64,000 nt of DNA. Origin: Melieria omissa. Its lineage: Eukaryota; Arthropoda; Insecta; Diptera; Ulidiidae. Position 1 is the first letter of the stretch. Each line of letters begins with the position of its first letter. Of this stretch, positions 33,767-45,515 are shown one piece after another. The stretch spans positions 1,302,001 to 1,366,000 of the forward strand of contig OZ020270.1 of the NCBI GenBank assembly GCA_963971225.1, given 5' to 3'. Under the pieces are notes generated by a model. It was not told where the DNA came from. It saw only the letters and a program-made list of their open reading frames with translations, and did not search any database. Both the position numbers and the translations under genes were made by a program.

Positions 33767-34448
33767 TACTAAATAAAATAGATGTGTAAACTATGTAATA
33801 CCACAGAACAAACAGTATACCTTTTATTCTGTGGTAAAACTTTAACTACATTTGTGAAAAATAAATTAATTTCCTAATAACAAGTACTTAAATACTGACC
33901 ATTTTGCAAAAAAATCTCACAATCTTTCGTTTTCGACTGCCTGTCGTGAACAAAAATGCCTACGACTCAAATCAACGAATTTTCCTGTCGTATGTCGTTT
34001 TGAAACGACAACGGGAATCTCAAATCGTAATAGATTTAGTCGAAATTCGTGTCGAAACGACAACAAGAATGGGACTTGTCGAAATTTTCGACGAACAAAT
34101 ATTGCAGTATAAAACATAGAGGCAGCAAACAAGAAACAAATGATTTAGTCGGAAGCCAGAAAAGAGCTGATCTATGAGCTGCGGCAAGAGGACATGAGCA
34201 TTGAGCATTTGACATTAGTTGCCAAACAAAATGCAAATGCAATACAAATTAGACACTTGACACAATACAATTAAAACACTTTGAAATTACTCATTAAATG
34301 ATTCACTTTGAAACTCCGCATTTGGTTCAATGAAAACGTAGTATTAGGGGAATAATCGCATTTTCGGGTCACACAAGAAAGCTTGATTGGCCTTTGTTGT
34401 TTAGTGCGGTGCACCGCGATGTTCCGGAACCCAATATAATTTGAAAAC
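33767..34448 (+). other. Unassigned AT-rich DNA
   Basis: Between the Helitron-type 3' end and the SINE. It has only small overlapping open frames on both strands and no motif I recognise. I see no gene or repeat here. Confidence 0.5.
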
Positions 34449-34462
34449 TAATTTCCCCCCGC

Positions 34463-34793
34463 TGGCAGCCGCCGTGGCTCAGTTGGTTAGTGCGCGGTCC
34501 AAGCGAGTCGCATGCAGAGCGACGCTAGTTCGAATTCTGCATGTAGTAACACCTAAAAAAAAAATAACGGGAAACTCGTTTTCTCTTTCGGTGGCTGTCC
34601 TCTCAGCTGGAAATGGCAAACCTCTGAGAGTAAAAATTGCCTATGAAAAAGCTCCCAACCTGCCGTTCGGAACCGGCATAAAACTGTAGGTCCCTTCCAC
34701 CCGCGTACAAAATTCACACGCACAACACGGGTGGTTGCGGGAAGCTAGGCCTTAGTCTCGCGTAAGCGGGCTGTCGTGCCAATCAATTATTAT
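34463..34793 (+). mobile_element. tRNA-derived SINE, complete
   Basis: Flanked by a 14-bp duplication TAATTTCCCCCCGC (34449-34462 and 34794-34807). The head has an A box (GTGGCTCAGTTGGTTAG) and a B box (AGTTCGAATTC), so RNA polymerase III would start at its 5' end. The body includes CTGCCGTTCGGAACCGGC and AAACTGTAGGTCCCTTCC, sequences I associate with a widespread fly SINE. It ends in a TTATTATTAA-type tail. A true tRNA gene is unlikely because the anticodon arm and acceptor pairing do not fold. Confidence 0.85.
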
Positions 34794-35059
34794 TAATTTC
34801 CCCCCGCCCCCTCCCTCCAATATCTGGGCAATCCCCGAACCTCCGCTTTGCGTACTCCATTGGTAAGTATATATGATATATTTTTGTTAGCTGATTGAGA
34901 GATTGATGTGTTGTTAGCACTTTTTCCCATATTTTAAGCGTTTGTGTTGAGGACACCCTATCTTCTCTTGGTGTGTTGATAAGGCGCGCAAAACCGAGGC
35001 GCCTGGAGAAAGCTTTTCGGCAAGCCGTAACCCGGTAACGGGCTCTTATGGTCAGTTAA

Positions 35060-35585
35060 CCCATTTTTTACCGCCGTGTCTTGAAAGACACGGCAACTTT
35101 GAAAAATTCTGAAAATAACAGTTTCTAACGCATATTAAATATTTTTACATTATCGAAAAGCCACATTCATTGGCTTTCAAACTGCGAAAAACTATTTCCG
35201 AATTTTAGGGTTTCACTTAGTGTATAAACAGGACAGCCTTTTTGAAGGGTTTTAAAAGAAAAAAAAAGAAAAAACTGATTACCAAAAAAACAAAGTTGAC
35301 ATACAAACTATGAAACTTTCAGATTTCTAAAGTTTTAAGCGTGTTCAAACTTGAAATATTTTGGTGTGTCCTTAAAAACACGGGAATCGCATTATATTGA
35401 ACTTTCTCCTTGGTTGCAACTACTTTCGATGCGTAGTTAAAAAGAAACAGTAACTTAAACTTGAAAAATGTGTAATTTTCCGAATTTGGCTTACGTATTT
35501 TGCCAGCGTGTCTCAAAAATCGCATCTGCTCCAGCCCAAAAAAAAATTTTTTTAATTTTTTTGAAAGCAGAAATGGCATACGGAG
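35060..35585 (+). mobile_element. One end of a TTAA element, truncated
   Basis: TTAA (35056-35059) is followed by CCCATTTTTTACCGCC and a palindrome CCGTGTCTTGAAAGACACGG (35074-35093). This is the same layout as the other TTAA elements here. I found no matching right end; the DNA runs into the RTE-type fragment. Confidence 0.5.
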
Positions 35586-35587
35586 GC

Positions 35588-36540
35588 TTATATTTGCTTC
35601 ATCCACATATGCTGGGGTCGCCCTGGCTTCCTCGGCGCCGTAGCAATGTCTAGCACTTTATTTGTCATGTCGGAGTCGGGCTTTCTCTGGATATGACCGT
35701 ACCATCGAAGACAGCTCTCTTGCATTTTCTGCTCAATCGGCGCGATTTTAAAGCTGCCACGAATGTTCGCTTTGTCCAACATTGTGACAGACGCTCACCA
35801 TCTCAACATTTTCATTTCAGCCGTTTGAAGTTTTTTCTCTTGCAACTTTTTTTAGCGGCCAGCATTCGGCTCCATATAACAGAGTGGGACGCACAGCTGT
35901 TTTATAGATTTTTCCTTTTAACTGTAGTGGCATCCTTCTGTCCATAGCACGCCGGTCAGGGTCTTCCATTTTAGCCATGCTGAGTTCACCCTATACTGCA
36001 CATCCGCATTGACTTCTCCAGCATTTGTTATAACGGACCCTAAATATTTAAATCGCAACCTCATTTAGTGAGCTGCCATCCAGTATAAATGGTCTTCTGC
36101 TAGTTGTTGTTGGGTTGGAGGAGAATTAGCAGCGCATGACATCTGTCTTTTTCTTGCTGATTTCCAGCCCATGCGACTCGAGTTTATAATGCCATAGATT
36201 GAGTGTGTCTGATTATCGTCTGCGGCTTCGCTCAATAGCGCAATGTCCATGCCGCAACACGTTGAATGTCGGCGGTTATGTAGTCCATGACCAGGTTGAA
36301 AGAGGCTGCATTGAGTCCACCTTGAGTGTACCCCTACTTTTACAATAAACCCTTCAGTTTCGTCGGCTACTGCTCTAACTTTTGTAGTTACATTGTCGCA
36401 CATGTTCTGTATTACTTTGACATAGTATTCCGGCACTTTCTGGCTGTGGCCAAAAATACTTAGCGTTGTCCTATCTCGATGAAACTTGTTGATATCGTTT
36501 TCGGGGTCAAAATTAAGAAATTTGCAAAAAATCATTTAAA
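35588..36540 (-). pseudogene. RTE-type retrotransposon, RT and C-terminal part
   Basis: Reading leftward from 36540, VPEYYVKVIQNMCDNVTTKV and EGFIVKVGVH are the RTE/BovB-like RT region before the catalytic motif, followed by a frame-broken DIALLSEAADD. At the left end a 64-codon frame (35782-35588) has the typical RTE tail (GSFKIAPIEQKMQESCLRWY and RKPGRP). The middle is full of stops. It is probably the downstream part of the element at 39980-41097. Confidence 0.75.
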
Positions 36541-37282
36541 TTGGACCACTGCCACGCCCACCCCCCTTACGAAAGGAACTGAAATATTGAAATAACTTGC
36601 TTAATATTAGTGATAGAATTATGAAATTGTATGTATTGTATTGTAAAAAATTGTATTTGTGCTTAAAATAATGGCCTTAAAGCTCACACGAAAAATGGGC
36701 GGTCTACCACGCCCACTTTCAAAAATATTCGCATTTTACTACATCTACAACTGTATTTTTTAAATGCTGTTTACAATACCGTTCTACGATGTGATTTTCA
36801 TTTTTAAGCTCCCTTAAACCTTAAAAGTGGGCGTGGCAGCTGGAGAATATTTATTAAGTGGCCAAAAGTTTTCCTTCATGAATTCGTGTATTAATTTTTT
36901 CAGCTTGTGATACTATATTTTGGTATAAATATTTAAATTTTTAAAGTGGGCGTGACATTCTGCCTACTTTTGAAGATACGACAAAAGTTCCCACCTTGTC
37001 TTTTATAAAGCTCATCATTGTAACAGCTGTTTTGCCGCAGTTTTCATTGTGCGTCCCAAGCCATACTTCGAAAAAATCACAATTTTTGACTGTAGGTGCC
37101 ACTACAAGAAGTACAATTTTAGGTGGGGACACAGGTCGACGCAGCTTGTTTTTTATTTGAAAGGTCGTGCTTGTGGCTTTGTTTTGCAGTAATCATTGCA
37201 GAGATGCATTGAGACGTTTTCTTTTTATCGTCTCCCAAAGTTAGCAATTTTTCTCACATTTCGTGAGCCAGGCCGGGTTTTT
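36541..37282 (+). other. Unassigned AT-rich repeat-like DNA
   Basis: It contains CCACGCCCAC (36552, 36707) and the inverse GTGGGCGTGGCA (36829, 36943), so it is partly an inverted arrangement of a short motif also seen in the 258-bp array. Probably a non-autonomous element; the borders cannot be fixed. Confidence 0.4.
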
Positions 37283-37286
37283 TTAA

Positions 37287-38993
37287 CCCTACGGTCCATA
37301 ACCAGCTGGATGAACGGGAGTCCATAACCAGGGTACCCGGGTACCTAGTGCAGTTTTTTCGTTTATATTCAAATAAAATAATATATATCTGCACAGTTTA
37401 TTAGAAACGCTTAGTTTTTACATCTGAACTGTACAAATTTCATGTTTGTAAGATAATACTGGCTTCTATAGGCATTTTGTACCTAACAGGCACACAAAAG
37501 TAAACAGAAATTGGTTTTATAAGGCTTGGTTTTTTGCTTGTTTTTGGTACCTGCTTGTGAATTGTTTGTGTTTTTAGGTAGCAAATGTTCAGCTACGCTA
37601 GAAAAAGAATAGATTTCAATGATTTCGTCATTATAAGTTGAACAGTTGAACAGTGAAGTTGAAGAAAAATGAACCGCAAAATATAATTTTTAACTGAAAG
37701 ACAATATCTGCGTTTGAGTGAAGAAGCCAGAAGCAGATATATTGAGTCTTTACTTGATGATATGACAGAATGACGACGCTTTAGTGCCAATTGAAGAAGA
37801 AGAAGAGGTATTTACTGGAGAAGTGCAAGACTCAGAGAGTGAAAACTGGGACAATGACAACGAAATTCCAGCCGCTATTGACACGCCAATGCAAATTGAG
37901 CAAGATGTATTTGAAGATGAAAGTGACAATGAAACTGATATGGTTGAAGAAAATGCACCAACATCAAGCACAACAGAAAATATGATTGCACGTGATGGTA
38001 CTCAATGGCAACCAACACCACCTGTAAGGAGTCATAACATCAGTAGAACTCGCAGTGGTCCATTACGAATGACGGAAAGTATGAAGTATGACTGGTATGC
38101 AAGGCTTCAAGAGTTATTTTACAATAGAAATGGTCGATATAATCGTGCGTCATACCAACAAAAAAGCCAATTCAACTTATGATGCCGTTTGTCGTTTTTC
38201 TACAATATGCTCGATGTTAGTGCTTTCGCGGCATACACTATATTTTATGAGAATACCACAACTGTTCCATATCAAACAACACGGAGAAAACGCTTTTTGC
38301 GTAAACTTGCTGAAGATTTGTGTGCGCCAATAATAGAAGAAAGAGTAACCAATCCAAAACAGCAATTGAAAGCTTTTTGGGAAGACCAGTGGAGACGGTA
38401 ACCTATACCGAGCAGCCATCTAACATACTTCTACGGCCGCTTCTACTGATGGCAGGAAGCCAATAACAGGAAGCTGTTATTTGTGCGCTTCTTTGCCAGA
38501 TTAAAGGAGAAGAAAGACGAGAAAAGTCTACAGCGTTTGCAAGAAACCAGTTTGCGATCAACATACTAAAACAATATCAAAATGTTTTCCATGTTTCAAC
38601 AATGACTCAACATTAGACATCATATATTAGAAATAAGTTAAAATGAATAAAATATAAATAATTCAACTAAGAAACAATTACATTTCATATTTTACACATC
38701 AATAAACATTATGAAACAAAATAAAAATAAAACAAACGTTTTTTCTTTGAAATATAAGGTAATTTGCACTAAGGTACCCGGGTACCCTGGTCATGGACCC
38801 CTGTATGCAAAAACATTAAACTCATTTTTTGGTTAATATATTTAACCAAATTTGATAAACTTTTTTCTAGTCTCTAAGTTTAGCCGAAATGTCTGATGAT
38901 CTGGAGTTTCATGTTGATATCTTCAATATTATAGGAACAGCAGCACTTTAAAGTTCAAATTGTTACCCAGGTACCCGGTTATGGACCGTAGGG
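37287..38993 (+). mobile_element. piggyBac element, internally deleted
   Basis: CCCTACGGTCCATAACC at 37287 and its complement ending at 38993 (one mismatch) are flanked by TTAA (37283-37286 and 38994-38997). A 14-bp palindrome GGTACCCGGGTACC occurs near both ends (37332-37345 and 38773-38786). The interior encodes only the N- and C-terminal parts of a transposase. Confidence 0.9.
37670..38410 (+). pseudogene. piggyBac transposase with catalytic core deleted
   Basis: ATG at 37670 opens a piggyBac-like start (LTERQYLRLSEEARSRY) with an early stop and a frameshift near 37770. An acidic stretch (EEEEEVFTGEVQDSESE) and RTRSGPLRMTESMKYDW follow to about 38175. Then the frame jumps to C-terminal sequence (YQTTRRKRFLRKLAEDLCAP and IEERVTNPKQQLKAFWE), with a cysteine-rich tail further on. 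The DDE core of several hundred residues is missing. Confidence 0.8.
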
Positions 38994-38997
38994 TTAA

Positions 38998-39359
38998 AGC
39001 AACGTAACTTCGCATGTGCTGATCAAAACAAAACAAAACAGTAGCACCTACTTGCCCAAACTCTATATTTTTCTTACGTATGTAATTTGTATCCATACAT
39101 AGTACCTGTAAGCTAAAAATGCTACATGCATTTAGCATAAAAATAGTGAGTTGCTCTGGCAAAAATGTTTTCTAAGAAAAGGCTCAACTTTGTGGATGGC
39201 TCCTGCTTACATTTATTATTTGTTTAAAGAAATATTTTGGATTTGTCTTATTGGGAGTATTATCTCACCATGTATGTAAAAAATATATCATGTTTGCAAC
39301 ATCGACTTTTTGTATGTTTGGCCACACTCGCGACACTGTGCGTCGCCTTTATTCTTATA
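38998..39359 (+). other. Unassigned DNA between two transposons
   Basis: AT-rich, with no open frame of note and no clear repeat. It may be part of the DNA that splits the RTE-type element. Confidence 0.4.
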
Positions 39360-39361
39360 TA

Positions 39362-39974
39362 GGGTGTTTTTTTAGAGGTATAGAACTTCGAATTGAAATA
39401 AAACACAAGAAAATCGTTTTAATGTCCATCAATTTGGCTTTATTGGAAGGATAATTTTATGCCATTAATGTTTAAATATGATTTCGGGCATGTGGCCGCC
39501 GCGGCTGGCTCGAATAAAGCCAATTCTACAGGTCCAATTTTTAAAGGTGATGGACAAAGCTCCAATTGCTGTGCACGGTGGCGAATCGATTCATTCGGGT
39601 CCTCTTCAACATTTTGCTCTACAGCGGCAATTGTTTCTTCGGTGCGCACTGTTCGACGTCTCTGCGGATGCGTATTATCACATAGAGTAAACGTAGTGCG
39701 AAAACGACCCATGGTTAACCGATGGATGGACCGATTTTGCTCTGATGGACGATTATGTCGACCATAAAATGGACGGAGCTTGCGGTAAACGTCGCGAACT
39801 GAACCATTATTTTCGAAATAAATTTGCACGATTTGCAAGCGTTGTTCTTTTGTCAACCTGTTCATGATGAAATGGCAAACCAAACTGAACATAAATGACA
39901 TTAGAGTTGCCAGATTTGACCACAAAATGCCAGTTTTATCTCTATTCGAAAAACAAACCTCTAGAAAAACACCC
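39362..39974 (-). mobile_element. Mariner/Tc1-family deletion derivative, 613 bp
   Basis: The inverted ends GGGTGTTTTTTTAGAGG and CCTCTAGAAAAACACCC are flanked by TA (39360-39361 and 39975-39976). A 161-codon open frame on the minus strand (39440-39925) encodes a helix-turn-helix region (RLTKEQRLQIVQIYFENNGS, then DNTHPQRRRTVRTEETIAAV) fused by internal deletion to a short C-terminus. The catalytic domain is absent. A DNA-binding-only protein like this could in principle compete with a full transposase; that is inference. Confidence 0.85.
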
Positions 39975-39979
39975 TATAG

Positions 39980-41097
39980 AATAGTACGATGTAGCTGTTG
40001 CGCCAGTTGTTTGGAATTTTCCCGTAGAGTATATCATTACATAAAGATTTTAGGGAGGCGATGCCCATTGGACGTAAACTTTACCAATACCTCGTTTTAG
40101 ACAACGCTTGTTCTATCTCTTCGGATGTTATTTCCGGGATGGGGCCTTCGACGTATGGTAGTTCTAAAATTTGTTTACTTGGGTATTCTTCGTTGAGCAA
40201 TTCACTAAAATATTCCTTCCACCTGTTGCATATTTCAACGTCAGATGTTAATAGCTCGCCGTTTTGATCTTAAATACATTTCGTCGTTTTTATGTCCATG
40301 GTGTCTTTGTGCTTAAATTTTGCTATTCTGAAGGTTTCTTTATAATTCTTTGCGGCTGCGAGGTGTTCATAAAATTCATCTTTGCTATTTGCTTTCGATT
40401 GTGCTACTGCCTTATTTGCTTCTTTTTTTGCAGCAACATATAGGTTGCTGTCGGCTTCTAATTTTGTTTGCTGCCAACGTTTGTACATTTGCTTTTTAAT
40501 AGCAAGTTTCTCTTTCACTGCATCGTTTCACCACCTTGGGTTCGTGTTTACATTAAAAGGACCTTTGGACAAGCCGAGATGTTTTAAGGCTGCTTGTCTA
40601 CGCAGTGCTCAAAATCGATCCAATTGCTGGCTTTTTCCTTTATGGGTTGCAAGAAGTTTATAAGATCTTCGCAGAGGTTTTGCCCTTTGCGCTCTCTAAG
40701 CTTATACCATCTTATTCTTGTTATTTTAATTTGTCATGCTTTTTATGTTTGGGAGTCGAATTACTGCTATTAGCGGCCTGTGTTGGGTTGCTATTGCTTC
40801 GCCCGGGATCACCTTGCAATCCTTTCCTACTGATAGTGAGTTCCTATCAGTCATAATAAAGATAATTTGCGTTGCATTGTTTCCGCTTTTATAAGTGATT
40901 AAATGCTCTGCCTTTTTCGCAAAAAATTTATTCACTATTGCAAGGTCGTGTGTTGCCGCAAATTGTAGTATATCTTCTCCCTGCAAGTTTCTGTTACCGT
41001 ATCCGTTGTTTCCATGTATTCGTGGGTCAGTTTTCTGTGCCGACATGGCCGTTGAAGACTCCGACAATGTACTTGGGTTCCTTGATAGACAGCAGAG
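39980..41097 (-). pseudogene. RTE-type retrotransposon, endonuclease and linker part
   Basis: Leftward from 41097 the frames give the C-terminal half of an RTE endonuclease (GNRNLQGEDILQFAATHDLA, then HLITYKSGNNATQIIFIMTD and CKVIPGEAIATQHRPL), a linker (KKQMYKRWQQTKLEADSNLY and KKEANKAVAQSK), and the RT start (WKEYFSELLNEEYPSKQ, then IPEITSEEIEQALSK and NNWRNSYIV). It ends at the mariner-family derivative. The N-terminal endonuclease is missing and stops are present. Confidence 0.8.
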
Positions 41098-41099
41098 CT

Positions 41100-41590
41100 G
41101 TTAAAGAATGCAATCATTTGCGAATAATTAGTCAGTTGATTTTTTGGCAAAAAAGTGCATTCATTTTTTGTATTCAATGAATAAGAATAAAAAAATGAAG
41201 TCATTATTCAGACTAACAATTTATGAATAATTATTCATTTTTACATTCATTTTTTGCTAGTCATTTGATTGCAATCATTTGATTGCAATATCAAAATGAA
41301 ATCAATTGAAGTCATTTGAAGTCATCTGAAGTGATTTGAAGTCATCTGCAGTTAAGCTAAAGCCAGCTACCCTAAGGGCCACTTTTTCAGTGCGAGTTTA
41401 AACCCAGTTCAAACGGAGTTTGCTTGAACTTGGTTTAAATTTGAACTAAGTTTAAACGACAAAGTAGTTTTTCAGTGCTAGTTTAACTGGAGCAAATATT
41501 TGTCATTTGAGTATGGCAATACTGGCAACATTTTTATCTGGCTAATAATTTTCCTTTGTTTTGATTGTCATGATAATATACAAGTGCTCG
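41100..41590 (+). other. Low-complexity DNA and possible MITE end
   Basis: At 41100-41290 there is ATTCATTTTT-rich, partly palindromic DNA. At 41290-41360 GAAGTCATTTGAAGTCATCT-type units repeat. At 41377 GGGCCACTTTTTCAGTGCGA looks like a transposon terminus, and TTTTTCAGTGCTAGTTTAAC recurs at 41466. No matching inverted end was found. Confidence 0.4.
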
Positions 41591-41595
41591 AGTGC

Positions 41596-42768
41596 AAGAA
41601 GGACCGCGTGAATACCGAGGAAAAACAAACAATTGTCGCCCGCACTTGGCGGGAATTGCGGGCGGCAATGCTCCAGCAATTCCATCGCTCTTATACACTA
41701 ACAGACATATTGCATGAGCTGGGTCAGGTCGAGTACGACCCGAGGCTGGGATTGAACAATTACGTCATTCGGATGAAGGAGGTAGCTGCACTCGACCACG
41801 ACGAGTTGCTGAACTTAATAAGATGCGGACTGAGGGACAAGTTGGCGCGTATGTCAATAATATTTGGGGCCAGGACACTGGACGAGCTGCGGAACGTCGC
41901 AGCCGACTACGACCGAGCGCGACGAGATGCGGTCGCTACGGTTGGCGTTGTTAAAAAGCCGACACCGACGGGGAAATTGGCAGGGAATACGCCGAAGACA
42001 ACGGCCGAAGTGCGCTGCTATAACTGCCTTGAACTAGGCCACATCTCGCGCAACTGTCCGAAGCCGAGACGACAAAATCCGGGTAGCTGCTTTCGATGCG
42101 GCAGCGCAGACCATTTAATCAGCAGTTGCCCGCAACGTGCGCCACCACGTCAGGTTGCGCTGGTGGCTGCGGCCGAACAAGCTGATGTTGACATCGGTGG
42201 ATTGACGGCTGAATTGGCCGCTACAGGACTGTTGAGTGCTGCTTTTAAAATTGGTGGAAAAATGTGTGCATGTCCTGAACGATTGCCGTCTTTGTTTGAC
42301 ACAGGGAGTCCCGTAAGCTTTATTCGCCGGTCTGTGGTGCCATGTGAATTGAGTGGAAACCCTTTGACCTATTCGCAGTACAAGGGAATTGGTGATGTGA
42401 AATTGTTTACCTATGACCGAGTGCCGATTGAATTTGAATTTGGAAGTCGAATTAAGTCGATTAATATTTTTATAATTGCGGACAACGTGTTGCCCATACC
42501 ATTGTTGTTGAGGCGCGATTTTTTTGATGCATTTGGCATCAAATTGATTCAAACTAACGTTAACTTGAACTGTTCTGAATCCCTTGATAAAAACATTGCA
42601 AATTGTTGTTCATTGAATAAAAATATTGTGTTGGGTAGGCGCCACACAGAACAAATTGAATTTGGAAAAATAAAACCAATTGCATTTTGTGACCAACTGT
42701 CAACCATTGAACGGAGTTGTTGTTATTCATATTTTTGTGCACATGCTTCGACCGCATTGCGAACTTGA
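41596..42768 (+). pseudogene. Gypsy-type Gag and protease, 5'-truncated
   Basis: The frame gives a capsid-like region (LGLNNYVIRMKEVAAL), two regular zinc knuckles (CYNCLELGHISRNC and CFRCGSADHLISSC) and a protease active site (LFDTGSPVSFI). Gag and protease are in one frame here, unlike the Gypsy at 8572. There is no gag start and no LTR; the left border is unclear. The frame is lost near 42766, about 50 bases before the RT frame. Confidence 0.8.
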
Positions 42769-42815
42769 CTGTTTCCGCTGGTGAATTATTTTGACGTCGG
42801 CTTGGTGGATGCTGT

Positions 42816-43925
42816 GTGAGAAAAAATGAACTTGACTTTCCAGTGCGAGCGCTTTGTTGTGATGCACCTACTGATCTGGAGGTGAATGCTTGTGCTGACG
42901 AGTTGCCTTGGATTTTTGCAATTGAATTGGATGAAGATTTGGGCGGTATTGGTATCGACATTGGGAAACAATTGAGTGGTACAAGGAGAGAGTCATTGGT
43001 GCGTGTAGTTAGGAAGAATTACTTGGGGCGGTCAAATATACCGGAAGCCGAGCATGATTTCGAAATGGAGGTAAAGCTTACTTCTGATATTCCATTTCAT
43101 TTTGCGCCAAGACGGTTATCCGTATTTGACAAAGCGGAAGTGCAAAAGATTGTGGCCGATTTGCAGGCTCAAAGTATTGTTCGCCCGAGCGATTCGCCGT
43201 ATGCCTCTCCAATTGTTTTGGTTAAGAAAAAGGATGGGACAACTCGGATGTGTGTTGACTTTAGGACGTTGAATTGTGTCACGGTACGAGACAACTATCC
43301 ATGGAATATTTGGAGGGCAAAAAGTATTTTACTGTGTTGGATTTGAAAAGTGGGTTTCACCAGGTGAAGATCGCAGAGAGCTCAGTCAAGTTTACGTCGT
43401 TTGTTACACCGATGGGCCAATACGAATATTTGCGTATGCCATTCGGCTTAAAGAATGCGCCATCAGTGTTTCAAAGATTTATTACGAAAATATTGCGCCC
43501 TTTTATTGACGAGGGTAGTATAATTGTGTATATTGATGACATTTTGATTGCAACTGTTGATTTAAAATCGCATTTTGAATTGTTAAAACGAGTGCTTAGA
43601 CGACTGAGTGAGTATCGATTGGAATTGGATTTGAAGAAGTGTCGATTTTGTTACATGGAGGTTGAGTATTTGAGATATTTGGTTGATAGAAAGGGCATAC
43701 GCCCAAGTAATTGACATGTGGAGAATATTAGGAAGTTCCCGCGCAACGCGAAGGAGGTGCAGGCGTGTTTGGGTTTATTTTCATACTTTCGGCGTTTCGT
43801 CTCTAATTTTTCGAGTATTGCTAAGCCATTATTGGATTTGATGAAAAATGGATGTCCATTCGAAATGACTGCTGAGCGCATCAGGGCGTTTAACGAGTTG
43901 CGGGATAGGTTGGCATCCGCCCGGT
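42816..43925 (+). pseudogene. Gypsy-type reverse transcriptase, truncated
   Basis: It continues the gag-protease piece in another frame. RT landmarks: SPYASPIVLVKKKDGTTRMC, then (after a frameshift near 43300) FTVLDLKSGFHQVKI, MPFGLKNAPSVFQRF and YIDDILIA, the catalytic motif. A stop at about 43714 and truncation near 43920 remove the RNase H and integrase. Old, immobile remnant. Confidence 0.85.
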
Positions 43926-44099
43926 CTTGGCTATCTATAGCCCAACGCGACTTAAAAATGTTGAATGCGGACAAGTTGGATGGTGGAATAACACTGATTT
44001 TATGTCATTCATTTACTCTAAGCTCGAACGTTTGTCATTGCTGATCGAGCAAACAATCGAGCTCATATTACATATCGAGTTAATGACATTGCAACTTAA

Positions 44100-44596
44100 C
44101 CCATTAAGCCATGAGCGTTGCGTTTGCGCAACGTTTGGGAATTTCGCTACATTAAGTAATTCATAAAGATATAAGACTTGAAAATGGGTAGAATTGGATT
44201 AGAATTGATCGTTTTAGATTCTGCCATACTCAAATTTCAAAATTTTTTAAATATTCATATCTTTTTTTCGATCCAAAGTCAAAGGTTTTTTTTGGGGAAT
44301 TTTTGAAATTCAATTAAAAATACTTATTCTTCAAACCTATCAAAATCCCTTTGTGGACTGCATTTTGTAATGCTAAACTATTTAAAAATAAGTTTTAAGA
44401 AATTTTTTTTTTTTTTAATTTTATGTTTTGTATGTGACTAAGGCCCAAATTGCGTTTGCGCAACGTACCCTCCTGGTTCAGGGGGTGGGGGTATGAATTA
44501 TTTGCTTGATTTTTTTTCTTGATTAGGTCAATTAATAAGATTGTGTAAAATTTTATGGAAATCGCACAAGCCCTTCTGGGGTCAGGTTTTAATGGG
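44100..44596 (+). mobile_element. TTAA element, 497 bp, CCCATTAA ends
   Basis: CCCATTAA at 44100 and TTAATGGG ending at 44596 are flanked by TTAA (44096-44099 and 44597-44600). The palindrome GTTGCGTTTGCGCAAC occurs near the left end (44117) and, one base shorter on one side, near the right (44453). The interior is AT-rich and non-coding. Confidence 0.8.
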
Positions 44597-44605
44597 TTAA
44601 CTTAA

Positions 44606-44884
44606 CCCGGCATCGGTGTGGTGGGGTATACCATACCCCAGAGGTTGTATTTTTGTAAATAATACGGATATCAGTTTTCTTATATTTGTTATTTTCTTTT
44701 ACAAATTGCTTTCACATGAAATGTTTTTGCATTTTTTTTACGTAAAATTAAATGAAGAATAATATATAATTGCTGTCTTTCATATTTGTGTTGTTTCGTG
44801 AGGTTGCTGCTATATAAAGTTTTGGGGTATGTCATACCCCACCACACCAATAACGTAATTTTTTTTCACCACACCAACGCCGGG
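44606..44884 (+). mobile_element. TTAA element, 279 bp, CCCGGC ends
   Basis: CCCGGCATCGGTGTGG and the complement of CCCGGCGTTGGTGTGG are flanked by TTAA (44602-44605 and 44885-44888). Palindromes GGGGTATACCATACCCC (44633) and GGGGTATGTCATACCCC (44824) lie inside the ends. This layout matches yabusame-type piggyBac elements of moths. Only one base (C, 44601) separates it from the TTAA of the preceding element. Confidence 0.85.
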
Positions 44885-45515
44885 TTAAAATATGCTCGTT
44901 GTTGCTGGCTGTTTTTGTTGGATGTTTGGTTGGTCGTTGACTTCAAACTTGCTGACAGCTATAACACCACCAAGGCCAGATTTAGAATTCTCCTGAATTC
45001 TTTTATTTGTGATTTTTACATTTACTCCTTTTTTTCTTCTTTACAATTACTATGACAATTACAGTAACAATAGCTAATATAATCATTAAGTTTAATCCAT
45101 ATGAAATATTTTTGTGAAACTTCAATTCCTTCATTTCTTTTATATTTTCAAAATGTTTAACAATTATTTTTTCAAATGTTGGTTTTATGTCATAAGACTG
45201 ATTTAATTTATGAACAGGGTAGTAAAACTTTTCTTGGACAGTTTCTTTTTGGTTGTAAAATATTTCGCCTTCTATTTGAATTTCACAATTCGCAAAATGT
45301 ATCATATAATTTCCGTTTAGTTCTAGTTTTCTTTTGTCACAATTATTTATAATTTTCATTTTCTCAGAATTTTTTATTAGTATTGTTTCATCGTCTATTT
45401 GCTCAATTGTGGTTTTGTTATTGAATACTAAATCACATTTGTTTTTGTAAATACAATTTTTACTGAATTTTAAATTTCTTAAGATAGCATCTTTTTCATA
45501 TATGTATGTATTATT

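Noticed and set aside
33904..34242. Overlapping frames on both strands as a host gene
   Set aside because: Short, AT-rich, with no motif and no codon signal.
34467..34545. A functional tRNA gene
   Set aside because: A and B boxes are present, but the cloverleaf does not fold and the sequence continues into a SINE body with a target duplication.
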